Origin: Fusobacterium sp.
GTDB lineage: Bacteria > Cyanobacteriota > Vampirovibrionia > Gastranaerophilales > Gastranaerophilaceae
NCBI GenBank assembly: GCA_023662905.1
Contig: JAMPIJ010000011.1
Span: 1-41,270, forward strand
Reading direction: 5' to 3'
DNA length: 41,270 nucleotides
A program made the position numbers and the translations under genes. Every line of letters starts with the position of its first letter. Within the stretch, counting starts at the first letter, position 1. Under the pieces are notes generated by a model, which did no database searches, was not told the DNA's origin, and was given only the letters and a program-made list of their open reading frames with translations. This document shows, piece by piece, positions 8,184 to 16,110 of the stretch.

Positions 8184-9236
8184 TTATCTGTTAATTATTT
8201 TTTGAATAATTATGTGGTTACCCTCGACACTAGCTTCTTCCGGAACATAGGTGTCGGTTTTCTGTATATACGGGATATTTGCGCTGTCTGGTCGTCTTGC
8301 AAATACTTCCGCTATTCTTATTTGAATTGCATTCATCTTGAGGGCGCGAATTTTCGCGAATTGATTTCCCTCGATGCCGGCGTGAGCGATACCGCCCAAG
8401 ATACCCCAGACTGTGATATCACCAACGGCTTTAATTTCAGAACCCGGGTTTACATCGCCAATAATAACGATGTTACCGTCAGCGGTCAAGCTTTGGCCTG
8501 AGCGCAGGGTGCGTTGAATGTAAAGCGTCGGCAATTTCTCCGTAAGCTGGAGTTTTGCCTGCAATTCTTTTCTTAATCTTTCTTCTTCCTCGGCTGAAAT
8601 ATTATTAGCCTCTTCCAATTCTTTATTAAATTTTTCATACTCACTGATATCGATGTCCGCCCCGATATCATCAGAAAGCAGATTTTCTACAACCGGTTCT
8701 TCAACTTCCGGCTGAATTTCAGGTGCTTTAGCAGGTTTAGCGATTTGCGAAATTTTTTCTTTAATTTTCATCGCTTCGTTAGAAACACCGCCAAAAATCT
8801 TATCTAAAGCTTTTTCAAGTTCGGCACTACCCTCTTTGTTCGTTTCAAAATCCGGTGTAACGATTTTGTTTTCGAGTTTAGAAACTTTCATTCCGATTTC
8901 GTATGCTGCACTTTCTGTCATATCAGAAGTCGTGCTGATAAATGCAACTGTTGAATTCATTGTTTCAACGAGAGCGCGAATACTAGAAAGTTGGGTTGCG
9001 TTCAAATCAATGTCACCAAGTTTGATACAAATTTGTTTTTCGCGAGCTTCAGGTAAATCCAGTACAGTGCTAAGCTGATAGATTACATCAGAAATTTTCT
9101 TGGCGTCAGTAACGTCAACAATAAAGCCATTTTCAAGAAACGCCGGATCTTCTTCATTAACATCAACAGTCGTAGTTTCGACGATATTCTCGTCAACACT
9201 TACCTCGTTTTCCACAAATTCTTCCCCGTTAAGCAT
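8184..9236 (-). CDS. minC: Septum site-determining protein MinC, extended N-terminal region
   Basis: FtsZ assembly inhibitor positioned by MinD. The MinC C-terminal beta-helical domain is clear at about residues 230-320 (LYIQRTLRSGQSL, GNIVIIGDVNPGSEI, VWGILGGIAHAG, IRIAEVFARRPD). The N-terminal half contains a segment (about 30-150) that fits the MinC N-terminal domain, then an acidic linker at about 170-215. At 350 residues it is longer than the roughly 230-270 usual for the family. First gene of the minCDE operon. The ribosome-binding site GGAAGG lies about 8 nt before the ATG. Confidence 0.94.
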   Translation of the reverse strand: MLNGEEFVENEVSVDENIVETTTVDVNEEDPAFLENGFIVDVTDAKKISDVIYQLSTVLDLPEAREKQICIKLGDIDLNATQLSSIRALVETMNSTVAFISTTSDMTESAAYEIGMKVSKLENKIVTPDFETNKEGSAELEKALDKIFGGVSNEAMKIKEKISQIAKPAKAPEIQPEVEEPVVENLLSDDIGADIDISEYEKFNKELEEANNISAEEEERLRKELQAKLQLTEKLPTLYIQRTLRSGQSLTADGNIVIIGDVNPGSEIKAVGDITVWGILGGIAHAGIEGNQFAKIRALKMNAIQIRIAEVFARRPDSANIPYIQKTDTYVPEEASVEGNHIIIQKIINR

Positions 9237-9325
9237 TTAACACACCTTCCTAATCTTAGTCTTTCATTCTTCGATGATATCTAAAATAAAAATCTAAGAC
9301 AAGAAATTATGTAGAAATGTGTAGT

Positions 9326-10180
9326 TTAAGCGACGAATATATTCTCGTTAACCCTGTTGGCGTTCATATATGCTTGCAAATCGCTCTTTTCGATTTTACC
9401 GTTCGCGTCACCATATTTCAAATCTATATTTTTATTGGCTGCATAATTCTTTGTACCTTTTACATATAAAACTTCACGCTTAGCGTGTGCCGGCGCCAGA
9501 GTTAACGCATACAAATCAGCACCGGTGAATTTCTTATTTCCCCAGCCTCTTGTTTTTCGTGCGTTAAGATAAAATTTTTCAACATAATCCAACTGTTCTA
9601 ACGGCGACATTTTAACCAACTTTTCAACAGTTGTTCCTAGTTCTCTGGCTGTTGCAGGTTGAAACTGAATCAAGCCATAAGCGTGATAGCCTGCTGTATT
9701 TTGAATACTAGAATTCAAACCTGATTCAGCATTCATAACAGCAAGCAAATCCTTATAATCACAATTGATATTTGCAGCGATACGTTTTACTTTTGCAAGA
9801 AATTCAGGCCCTAACTTTTGTTTTACATCATTCGAAACAGCTTTGTAAGAAACTTTTCCAACATCACTGCGTTGTGTAACAACCGGTGTTACCGGAGGAT
9901 AAGAAGTGCTGACTGAAGAACTTAACGTGCCGAAATCATACTTCTTAGGTTTTTCGACTTTTATCTCAGGTTCAACACTCACCGGTCTAGTTAAACTTGG
10001 TTTATCAAAAGAATAACCAGCCCAAATATTGTTATTTGCAGGCAAAAACGAATAACGAGGGAACGAAAACAATGGCATTGAGTAATACCCGAAAGCAGAC
10101 ATCTGAAACGGTAACACGCCTGTAAACAGCGTATTAAAAGCATTAAAATTCAGCATTGAAAAATATGGCATGAAATTCAT
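9326..10180 (-). CDS. Lytic transglycosylase (SLT-like) with EF-hand-like C-terminus
   Basis: Predicted to cleave the glycan strands of peptidoglycan. An SLT/lysozyme-like domain spans about residues 120-235. NAESGLNSS (about 148-156) contains the likely catalytic Glu, followed by AYGLIQFQPATARELG. The C-terminus has DANGKIEKSDL, which resembles an EF-hand or dockerin-type calcium loop. The first 60 residues are rich in Phe, Met and Tyr (MPYFSMLNFNAFNTLF) and are not a classical signal peptide, so the export route is unclear. It lies downstream of the min operon on the same strand and is divergent from the Nudix operon. Cell-wall remodelling near division genes is suggestive only. Confidence 0.85.
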   Translation of the reverse strand: MNFMPYFSMLNFNAFNTLFTGVLPFQMSAFGYYSMPLFSFPRYSFLPANNNIWAGYSFDKPSLTRPVSVEPEIKVEKPKKYDFGTLSSSVSTSYPPVTPVVTQRSDVGKVSYKAVSNDVKQKLGPEFLAKVKRIAANINCDYKDLLAVMNAESGLNSSIQNTAGYHAYGLIQFQPATARELGTTVEKLVKMSPLEQLDYVEKFYLNARKTRGWGNKKFTGADLYALTLAPAHAKREVLYVKGTKNYAANKNIDLKYGDANGKIEKSDLQAYMNANRVNENIFVA

Positions 10181-10247
10181 TTTTATCCCTTGTTCCCGTT
10201 ATATATAAAAAGTATTGAAATCTTCGTTAATTGCCCCAATTTCACGT

Positions 10248-10265
10248 ATTGTTAACAATTGTTAA
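10248..10265. promoter_or_regulatory. Overlapping palindromes, candidate operator of the Nudix/NrtR-like regulator
   Basis: Two overlapping perfect dyads, ATTGTTAACAAT (10248-10259) and TTAACAATTGTTAA (10252-10265), lie in the divergent region between the transglycosylase (minus) and the Nudix gene (plus). TTGTTAA occurs twice in direct orientation. The Nudix protein looks like a regulator and the site is immediately upstream of it, so autoregulation is plausible. Binding is not shown by sequence. Confidence 0.45.
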
Positions 10266-10333
10266 TTAGACAACAGGATAGTTTTTAAAGAATTCATTTT
10301 TATTATATTATATGGATATAGGGTAAATTTAGT

Positions 10334-11026
10334 ATGATATTTAATGAAACAAAAACACACGAGATTACGGTTGACGTTGTAATTTTAACATTGAAAAACA
10401 ATGCAATTCAGGTTCTTCTTGTCAAAAGATTAAACGAACCTTTCAAAGATAAATGGGCAATCCCGGGCGGTTATGTAAGATTATCCGAAAACCTTGATGA
10501 TGCGGCCTTGAGAGTTCTTAAAGAAAGAACAAAGGTTGATAACATTTATCTGGAACAGCTTTACACATTCGGCGACCCGCTTCGCCACCCTAACGCAAGG
10601 GTTATAACCTGTGCTTACTTCGCTCTCGTTAGAGCCGAAGACCTTAACATCGTCACAACTGACGAACTCGCGTGGTTTAAGGTTTCTGACCTGCCCAAAC
10701 TCGCGTTCGACCACAAGGACATTATTGAATACTCTATGAAACGTACACGCGAAAGACTCGAAATTTGCCCTGTTGCATACCAGCTTCTCAACGAAAAATT
10801 TACACTGACTGAAATGCAAAAAGCGTACGAACTCATTATGAGTAAAGAACTCGATAAACGTAACTTCCGCAAAAAAGCTATTGCGACCGAAGGACTTATC
10901 GAACTTGACGAATACACAAAATCATCATCAAAAAGGCCGGCTAGATTATATACATTTGAAGACATCAAATTAAACTCTAAAAGAGCGCACTTCATTTCCG
11001 GCAAAAAAAAGGAGAAAGTTAAATGA
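10334..11026 (+). CDS. Nudix-domain protein with C-terminal winged-helix region (NrtR-like)
   Basis: An N-terminal Nudix fold occupies residues 8-135. The Nudix box begins at GGYVRLSE (45-52), but the following consensus REUxEE is degenerate (RVLKER), so hydrolysis is doubtful. The roughly 75 C-terminal residues (FTLTEMQKAYELIMSKELDKRNFRKK...IATEGLIEL) match the winged-helix arrangement of NrtR-type regulators of NAD metabolism, which often keep ADP-ribose binding but lose catalysis. It is the first gene of a four-gene operon; its stop overlaps the secG start (ATGA). No NAD biosynthesis gene is adjacent, so the regulon cannot be inferred here. A simple ADP-ribose pyrophosphatase is the alternative. 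Confidence 0.82.
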   Translation: MIFNETKTHEITVDVVILTLKNNAIQVLLVKRLNEPFKDKWAIPGGYVRLSENLDDAALRVLKERTKVDNIYLEQLYTFGDPLRHPNARVITCAYFALVRAEDLNIVTTDELAWFKVSDLPKLAFDHKDIIEYSMKRTRERLEICPVAYQLLNEKFTLTEMQKAYELIMSKELDKRNFRKKAIATEGLIELDEYTKSSSKRPARLYTFEDIKLNSKRAHFISGKKKEKVK

Positions 11027-11244
11027 TAAATTTTATATGGGCTGTACAAATTATAACAGCATTCTTACTTGTTATCCTAATCCTGCTTCACTCACCTAAA
11101 GGTGACGGCATCGCGGGTATGGGCGGAATGTCACATGTTTTCGCGTCACAAAAAAGCGCTGAAAAAGGATTAAACCAATTAACAGGCATCATCGCAGGAA
11201 TCTTTGTTGTCTGCACATTCGTTTTAGGATACTTAGTTAAATAA
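11023..11244 (+). CDS. secG: Protein translocase subunit SecG
   Basis: Small inner-membrane component of the SecYEG translocon. Its 73 residues form two transmembrane helices (about 4-22 and 52-71) joined by the family loop HSPKGDGIAGMGGMSHVFAS. Length is normal. It overlaps the Nudix gene by 4 bp and the tcdA start by one base (TAATG), so the operon is tightly coupled. The ribosome-binding site AAGGAG lies within the end of the preceding gene. Confidence 0.95.
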   Translation: MINFIWAVQIITAFLLVILILLHSPKGDGIAGMGGMSHVFASQKSAEKGLNQLTGIIAGIFVVCTFVLGYLVK

Positions 11245-11981
11245 TGGAACTATTTTCAAGAAATATTTTATATTGGGGCGAGGAATTTCAAAAAGACCTT
11301 GCCTCTAAAAATATCTGCATAATGGGGCTTGGCGGCGTTGGCGGCTATACGGCAGAAATGCTCGCGCGCGCAGGCGTCGGGCGATTAACACTTGTTGACT
11401 TCGACACTGTTTCGACTTCTAACATAAACCGCCAAATTATCGCGCTTCAATCTTGCGTTGGCGAAAAAAAGACGACTCTTTTTGAACAACGCCTCAAAAA
11501 CATCAACCCAAATCTTGAAATAACCAGCGTTGACGACTTCTACAGTGAGAATTTAGAACTTGATCTGACACAATTCGACTTTGTAGTAGACGCTATCGAC
11601 AGTATGCGCTCAAAAATTCACCTGCTGGAAACCTGTCATAAACTTGGAGTTCCTGTCATAAGCTCGATGGGTGCCGGAAACCGCGTTGACCCAACACAAC
11701 TTTACATCTGCGATATTTCAGAAATTGAGAACAAAAACGCACCGTTTGTTTCAAATATTCTATACCAGTTGAAAAAACGCGGGATAGAAACCGGAATAAC
11801 AGTTGTTGCAAGCCGCGAAAAACCGTTCTCGCAAGAAAAAATCTCAGAACTTGAACACATCGAAACAAAATCAGGTGAAATCGTAGAATTTAACAAAATA
11901 ATTCCGTCCTCAACGCCATTTGTCGCGTCAACAGCCGGAATTTTCATGGCATATCACATTATAAAGGTTTTAATGAAATGA
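11244..11981 (+). CDS. tcdA: tRNA threonylcarbamoyladenosine dehydratase (ThiF/E1-like)
   Basis: E1-like enzyme that ATP-dependently converts t6A37 to the cyclic form ct6A in tRNAs. The Rossmann nucleotide loop GLGGVGG is at 28-34, followed by VDFDTVSTSNINRQ (the E1 Asp and Arg region), VVDAIDSMRSK, and SSMGAGNRVDPT near the middle, as in CsdL/TcdA. Length is normal at 245 residues. It is third in the operon, overlapping secG by 1 bp and the SDR gene by 4 bp. Other ThiF-family functions are less likely because no thiS or moaD partner is near. Confidence 0.9.
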   Translation: MELFSRNILYWGEEFQKDLASKNICIMGLGGVGGYTAEMLARAGVGRLTLVDFDTVSTSNINRQIIALQSCVGEKKTTLFEQRLKNINPNLEITSVDDFYSENLELDLTQFDFVVDAIDSMRSKIHLLETCHKLGVPVISSMGAGNRVDPTQLYICDISEIENKNAPFVSNILYQLKKRGIETGITVVASREKPFSQEKISELEHIETKSGEIVEFNKIIPSSTPFVASTAGIFMAYHIIKVLMK

Positions 11982-12679
11982 ACATTTTAGTAACAGGAGC
12001 CTCAAAAGGTATCGGCCGCGCAATCGCTGAAGAATTGAAAAATATAGGAAATGTTTTCGTAACCGCACGCAACGAAGCGGCTTTAAAAGAACTTGGCGCA
12101 CAAGGATATTGCGTTTGCGACCTAACAAGCGAGTGCGAAAAGCTTGCAGAGTTTATAAAATCAAACAAAATTGACGTTCTAATCAACAACGCCGGCGAAT
12201 ACATCTATGGCGAGATCGAAAAAATGACTTCTGCGCAAATCGAAAGTATTTTCAGAACAAACCTTGAAACCCCTGTCTACCTTATTTCTCAGGCGGTTCC
12301 GTATATGAAAGAACAAAAATGGGGTAGAGTTATCAATATCGGCTCAATCTCAGGCGTAATGGGCGAGGCGAACGCAAGCCTTTATTCTGCGACCAAAGCA
12401 GGACTTGTCGGTCTCACAAAAGCGCTTGCGTTAGAACTTGCGGCAGATAACATAACTGTCAACACAATTAACCCCGGCTGGGTCGACACAGAACTCGGCA
12501 ATCAATCAATAGAAGAAAGCGAATTTTCGCGTGACGAAATCATCGAGTGCATTCCGCAGCGCCGCTTTGTAAAACCGGAAGAAATCGCAAAATTGGCCCG
12601 CTACCTCATAAGCGACGACGCCAGAGGAATAACAGGCCAATCAATAAATCTATGCGCCGGTCTAAGCGTTGGAATTTAA
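11978..12679 (+). CDS. Short-chain dehydrogenase/reductase (SDR), FabG-like
   Basis: NAD(P)-dependent oxidoreductase of the classical SDR family, 233 residues. The cofactor loop TGASKGIG is at 6-13, NNAG at 70-73, catalytic Ser123 in IGSISG, Tyr136 and Lys140 in YSATK, and NPGWVDTE follows the active site. The C-terminal LISDDARGITGQSINLCAG is typical of 3-oxoacyl-ACP reductases and relatives. Last gene of the Nudix-secG-tcdA operon, overlapping tcdA by 4 bp. The substrate cannot be fixed from sequence because no fatty-acid genes flank it. Confidence 0.9.
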   Translation: MNILVTGASKGIGRAIAEELKNIGNVFVTARNEAALKELGAQGYCVCDLTSECEKLAEFIKSNKIDVLINNAGEYIYGEIEKMTSAQIESIFRTNLETPVYLISQAVPYMKEQKWGRVINIGSISGVMGEANASLYSATKAGLVGLTKALALELAADNITVNTINPGWVDTELGNQSIEESEFSRDEIIECIPQRRFVKPEEIAKLARYLISDDARGITGQSINLCAGLSVGI

Positions 12680-13279
12680 CTATTTTAAATATGAAGCATC
12701 AACGGAATATTGACGTCCGCTTTTTAAAATTGCTTTAGAATAATCTACTTTATCAATTCCAAACCAGTTTCTATCAATATAAACGCCATTGGCAAACCTT
12801 GTTACACCGGCACGTTTAGCGTCTTCAAAGCTTTTAAAGGCACCGGATTCGCCCTCAGCACCTGCTTCCTGCAGAGCTTCACGTCCAACGGCGTCCCTAA
12901 ATGCACCATCTTTCAAATCAAATGTATCTTTAAACATTTCTACTGGATAATAACTATTCAACGTAAAGGTTACGGTTTTGCCATCTTTAGAAACAGCATA
13001 ATCAGCCATTTCAGCACGTAACTTCGCTACAGCCTCCAAATCTTCAAGTTGCTGTTGAATTTTGGAACGTTCATTATCACTTAAAACAACAGATTTAAGC
13101 TGTCCTTTCAGCGCTTCTATCTGCGAATCAACCGCATTCAACTTCTTTAGCGTCATCACATATTCAGGTGTAACCTTAAAATTGCTATGTATAGTCTCTA
13201 AAGTTTTTTGTTGAGTTCTTTCCGCTACACGCGTCGTTGCAGCAGGCTTAACCGCTGAGATAGTCGTTCCGCTTCCCAT
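12680..13279 (-). CDS. Hypothetical coiled-coil protein, 199 residues
   Basis: No family recognised. The N-terminal 30 residues are low complexity (Ser/Thr/Ala). A likely coiled coil runs at about 45-105 (LKKLNAVDSQIEALKGQLK, then IQQQLEDLEAVAKLRAEM). The C-terminal half looks globular, with YYPVEMFKDTFDLKDGAFRDAV and a Tyr/Lys-rich end. It has no signal peptide or transmembrane segment. The strong GGAGG ribosome-binding site 7 nt upstream supports the chosen start. It converges with the SDR gene, sharing only one base between the two coding ends, and no clear hairpin separates them. Confidence 0.7.
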   Translation of the reverse strand: MGSGTTISAVKPAATTRVAERTQQKTLETIHSNFKVTPEYVMTLKKLNAVDSQIEALKGQLKSVVLSDNERSKIQQQLEDLEAVAKLRAEMADYAVSKDGKTVTFTLNSYYPVEMFKDTFDLKDGAFRDAVGREALQEAGAEGESGAFKSFEDAKRAGVTRFANGVYIDRNWFGIDKVDYSKAILKSGRQYSVDASYLK

Positions 13280-13379
13280 AGAATTTCCTCCAAAATTTTC
13301 CCGTGTTACTTATATAAAGTATATAAACGTTGAATAAATGCTATTATGTGAAACGACGTTTAATAAATGTTTACAAATA

Positions 13380-13406
13380 GAGGGCGGAGCCTTCGGCTCC
13401 GCCCTT
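13380..13406 (-). terminator. Hairpin after leuS, probable terminator
   Basis: Ten-bp stem GGGCGGAGCC (13382-13391) / GGCTCCGCCC (13395-13404) with a three-base loop. The minus-strand tail TCTATTTG is only moderately T-rich, so it may be a weaker terminator than the others in the window. Confidence 0.65.
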
Positions 13407-13410
13407 ACAA

Positions 13411-15888
13411 CTATTTTACGACGATGTTAACGAGTTTTTTCGGAACAACAATGACTTTTACGATTTCTTTGCCGTCGGTTAATTCTTTAACTTTCGGACT
13501 TTCCATCGCAGCGGCCTTGAGTTCGTCCTGCGAAAGCGCTTCGTCAACTTCGAGTTTGTCCTTAACTTTACCGTTAACTTGAACAACAAGAGTTATTGAA
13601 CTAGCTTTTGCAAGGTTTTCGTCCCATTCGCACCAAGGTTCGTCGTGAATTGAACCTTTTCCGCCGAGTTCTTTCCACGCTTCTTCTGTAAGGTGGACAG
13701 CTACAGGCGACATAAGTTTGATTAACGATAGAATTGCAAAGCTTAATACAGCTTTATCTTCTGCGTTAAGTTCTTTTTTCGCGCCGCGCCATTCGTAGAT
13801 AGCGTTAGTAAGTTCGCGGTATTTAGAGATTACTGTGTTGAATTGGAAATCGTTCGCGATATCGTTAGTGATACCTTTCATTGCGATGTGAACATTTCTC
13901 ACCATATCGTCATTGACTTTTGCGAGTGGGAATTCCAATTTGTAATCCATTGAAATATCGTCAGCATTTGATGCGATTAATCTCCATACACGGTTAAGGA
14001 ACTTATAGCAGCCCTCAACACCAGCATCAGACCAATCGAAATCACGTGCCGGCGGTGAATCTGAAAGAATAAATAATCTTGCAGTATCTGCCCCGTAGTT
14101 TTCAAAGATTTCGTCAGGGTCAACTGTATTGCCTTTAGATTTAGACATTTTTGAACCATCTTTGAGAACCATACCTTGAGTAAGGAGGTTTTTGAACGGT
14201 TCGTCAAAGTCAAGAAGTCCTAAGTCACGCAATGCTTTTGTGAAAAATCTTGAATACAAGAGGTGAAGAATTGCGTGTTCAATACCGCCGACGTACTGGT
14301 CAACCGGAAGCCATTTGTTAACTTTGTCGCGTGCAAACGGCATTTCTGAATTGCGAGCGTCAGAGTATCTCAAATAATACCAGCTTGAGCATACGAAAGT
14401 ATCCATTGTATCAGTTTCGCGTCTAGCTTTTCCGCCGCAGTGAGGGCAAGTGGTTTCAGCGAAAGTCGGAGATGTTGTGATTGGCGATTTGCCGACAACT
14501 GAGAAATCAACATCTTTCGGCAACAATACCGGTAATTGATCTTCTGGAACCGGAACGATACCGCATTTTTCGCAGTAAACAACCGGAATAGGAGCGCCCC
14601 AGTAGCGTTGACGGGAAATGAGCCAATCACGAAGTCTGTATTGAGTTTTGAACTCACCGAATCCTTCGCGAACAGCTTTTTCGGTAATAGCTTTTTTCGC
14701 GTCTTCATTTTTCATACCGTTGAATTCATTTGAATTTACGAGTACCCCAGGGTCTGTATAAGCCGCGTCCTTGCAATCTGCTGGGTTTTCAGGGTTTTGG
14801 ATAACAACTTTCATCGGAAGATTAAATTTCTTAGCGAAGTCGAAGTCGCGTGTGTCGTGTGTCGGAACAGCCATAACCGCACCTGTTCCGTATTCAACAA
14901 GCGCATAATCCGCAGTCCAGAGCGGGAATTCCTCACCTGTAAACGGGTTAATGCAATGAGTTCCGAGCGGAACACCTGTTTTAACACGGTCAGTTGAAAG
15001 TCTTTCGATTTCTGTCATTTTTCGTGCGTTTGCACGGTATTCCTCAACAGCTGCTTTGTTTTCAGGAGTTGTAAGTTTTTCAATATCTTTGTACTCAGGC
15101 GCAACTACAAGATATGTAATTCCGTGAACAGTATCAGGACGGGTTGTATAAACAGGAACTTCAAGCCCCTCTATTTCTTTAACCTTAAATCTGAAAATAG
15201 CACCTTGAGATTTACCAATCCAGTTCGCCTGCATTGTTTTTACGTTGTCACCCCAACCCGGGAGTTTGTCAAGGTCTTCAAGAAGAACTTCCGCATAATC
15301 AGTGATTTTAAAGAACCATTGAGAAAGATATTTTTTCTCAACAACGCTGTCACATCTCCAGCATTTACCATCAATTACCTGTTCGTTAGCGAGAACTGTT
15401 CCGCATTCATCGCACCAGTTAACAGCGGCTTCTTTTTTATACGCCAAACCTTTTTTGTACAATTGCAAGAACAACCATTGAGTCCATTTGTAGTAATCAG
15501 GCTTGCAAGTTGTAACTTCGCGCTTCCAATCGTAAGAAAGCCCGAGCATTTTAAGCTGTTTAGTCATATAAGCAATGTTTTCATCCGTCCATGTTTCAGG
15601 ATTAGCGCCGTGTTTCATCGCAGCGTTTTCAGCAGGAAGCCCGAAGCTATCCCAGCCCATCGGGTGTAAAACATTGAACCCTTGCGCTTTTTTGAAACGT
15701 GCTATAACGTCAGTAATTGTATAGTTTCTAACGTGTCCCATGTGAAGTTTTCCAGACGGGTACGGAAACATTGACAGTGCAAAATATTTAGGTTTATCAG
15801 AATCTTCAGGAACATTAAACGCGTCGTTTTCATCCCAAATTTTCTGCCATTTTTTTTCTATCTCTTGCGGAAAATAATTCTCTTTCAT
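13411..15888 (-). CDS. leuS: Leucyl-tRNA synthetase
   Basis: Class I aminoacyl-tRNA synthetase that charges tRNA-Leu; 825 residues, normal for bacteria. The HIGH-type motif is HMGH (49-52) within PYPSGKLHMGH, and the catalytic loop KMSKSKGN is near 579. A Cys4 zinc-binding insert (CDEC...CWRC) lies at about 160-180, and a second Cys pair set (CEKC...CPHC) follows. The CP1 editing domain holds TTRPDTVHG and GTGAVMAVPTHD. The start has a GGGAGAAA ribosome-binding site. It stands alone between two hairpins on the minus strand. Confidence 0.98.
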   Translation of the reverse strand: MKENYFPQEIEKKWQKIWDENDAFNVPEDSDKPKYFALSMFPYPSGKLHMGHVRNYTITDVIARFKKAQGFNVLHPMGWDSFGLPAENAAMKHGANPETWTDENIAYMTKQLKMLGLSYDWKREVTTCKPDYYKWTQWLFLQLYKKGLAYKKEAAVNWCDECGTVLANEQVIDGKCWRCDSVVEKKYLSQWFFKITDYAEVLLEDLDKLPGWGDNVKTMQANWIGKSQGAIFRFKVKEIEGLEVPVYTTRPDTVHGITYLVVAPEYKDIEKLTTPENKAAVEEYRANARKMTEIERLSTDRVKTGVPLGTHCINPFTGEEFPLWTADYALVEYGTGAVMAVPTHDTRDFDFAKKFNLPMKVVIQNPENPADCKDAAYTDPGVLVNSNEFNGMKNEDAKKAITEKAVREGFGEFKTQYRLRDWLISRQRYWGAPIPVVYCEKCGIVPVPEDQLPVLLPKDVDFSVVGKSPITTSPTFAETTCPHCGGKARRETDTMDTFVCSSWYYLRYSDARNSEMPFARDKVNKWLPVDQYVGGIEHAILHLLYSRFFTKALRDLGLLDFDEPFKNLLTQGMVLKDGSKMSKSKGNTVDPDEIFENYGADTARLFILSDSPPARDFDWSDAGVEGCYKFLNRVWRLIASNADDISMDYKLEFPLAKVNDDMVRNVHIAMKGITNDIANDFQFNTVISKYRELTNAIYEWRGAKKELNAEDKAVLSFAILSLIKLMSPVAVHLTEEAWKELGGKGSIHDEPWCEWDENLAKASSITLVVQVNGKVKDKLEVDEALSQDELKAAAMESPKVKELTDGKEIVKVIVVPKKLVNIVVK

Positions 15889-15948
15889 CTATAGTTTTCT
15901 CCCTAACTTTCAAGGGAAATATTAGCATGAATAAAAATCTAACGCAAT

Positions 15949-15977
15949 AAAAAGCCCTCATTTCTGAGGGCTTTTTG
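15949..15977. terminator. Terminator after the PD-repeat gene and element A
   Basis: Stem AGCCCTCA (15953-15960), loop TTTC, stem TGAGGGCT (15965-15972), with T or A runs on both sides. It lies downstream of the minus-strand PD-repeat gene and upstream of leuS. Confidence 0.88.
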
Positions 15978-15991
15978 TAATTTATATTAAT

Positions 15992-16109
15992 ATTAAAAGC
16001 AGTTGTCCGGCCCTGCTCGTCACGCTCACGCGTGCTGACACCGGCCTGCGCTGTCTAACACACCGCTAGCAAGACTCGTTCAAATACTTTCACGAGTCTT
16101 TCTCGGGCC
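15992..16109 (-). repeat. Structured repeat element, copy A
   Basis: Read on the minus strand it starts immediately after the stop of the PD-repeat gene with CCGAGAAA. Next come hairpin 1 (stem of 9 bp, AAGACTCGT / ACGAGTCTT, 12-nt loop), a 12-nt spacer, TTAGACAGCG, and a 40-nt GC-rich part with inner hairpin CACGC/GCGTG, ending in GGACAACTGCTTTTAAT. Copy B at 24419-24538 has the same order and spacing with different stem sequences. It is markedly more GC-rich than the surrounding intergenic DNA. No coding sequence or known RNA family was recognised. Confidence 0.8.
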
Positions 16110-16110
16110 A

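Noticed and set aside
15124..15669. 181-residue plus-strand ORF opposite leuS
   Set aside because: leuS is full length with all motifs on the other strand; the antisense frame has no recognisable domain or ribosome-binding site.
15992..16109. The structured element as an integron attC site (GTTAGAC resembles GTTRRRY)
   Set aside because: There is no matching RYYYAAC partner at the right distance, copy B has ATTAGAC, and no integron integrase or cassette array is present.
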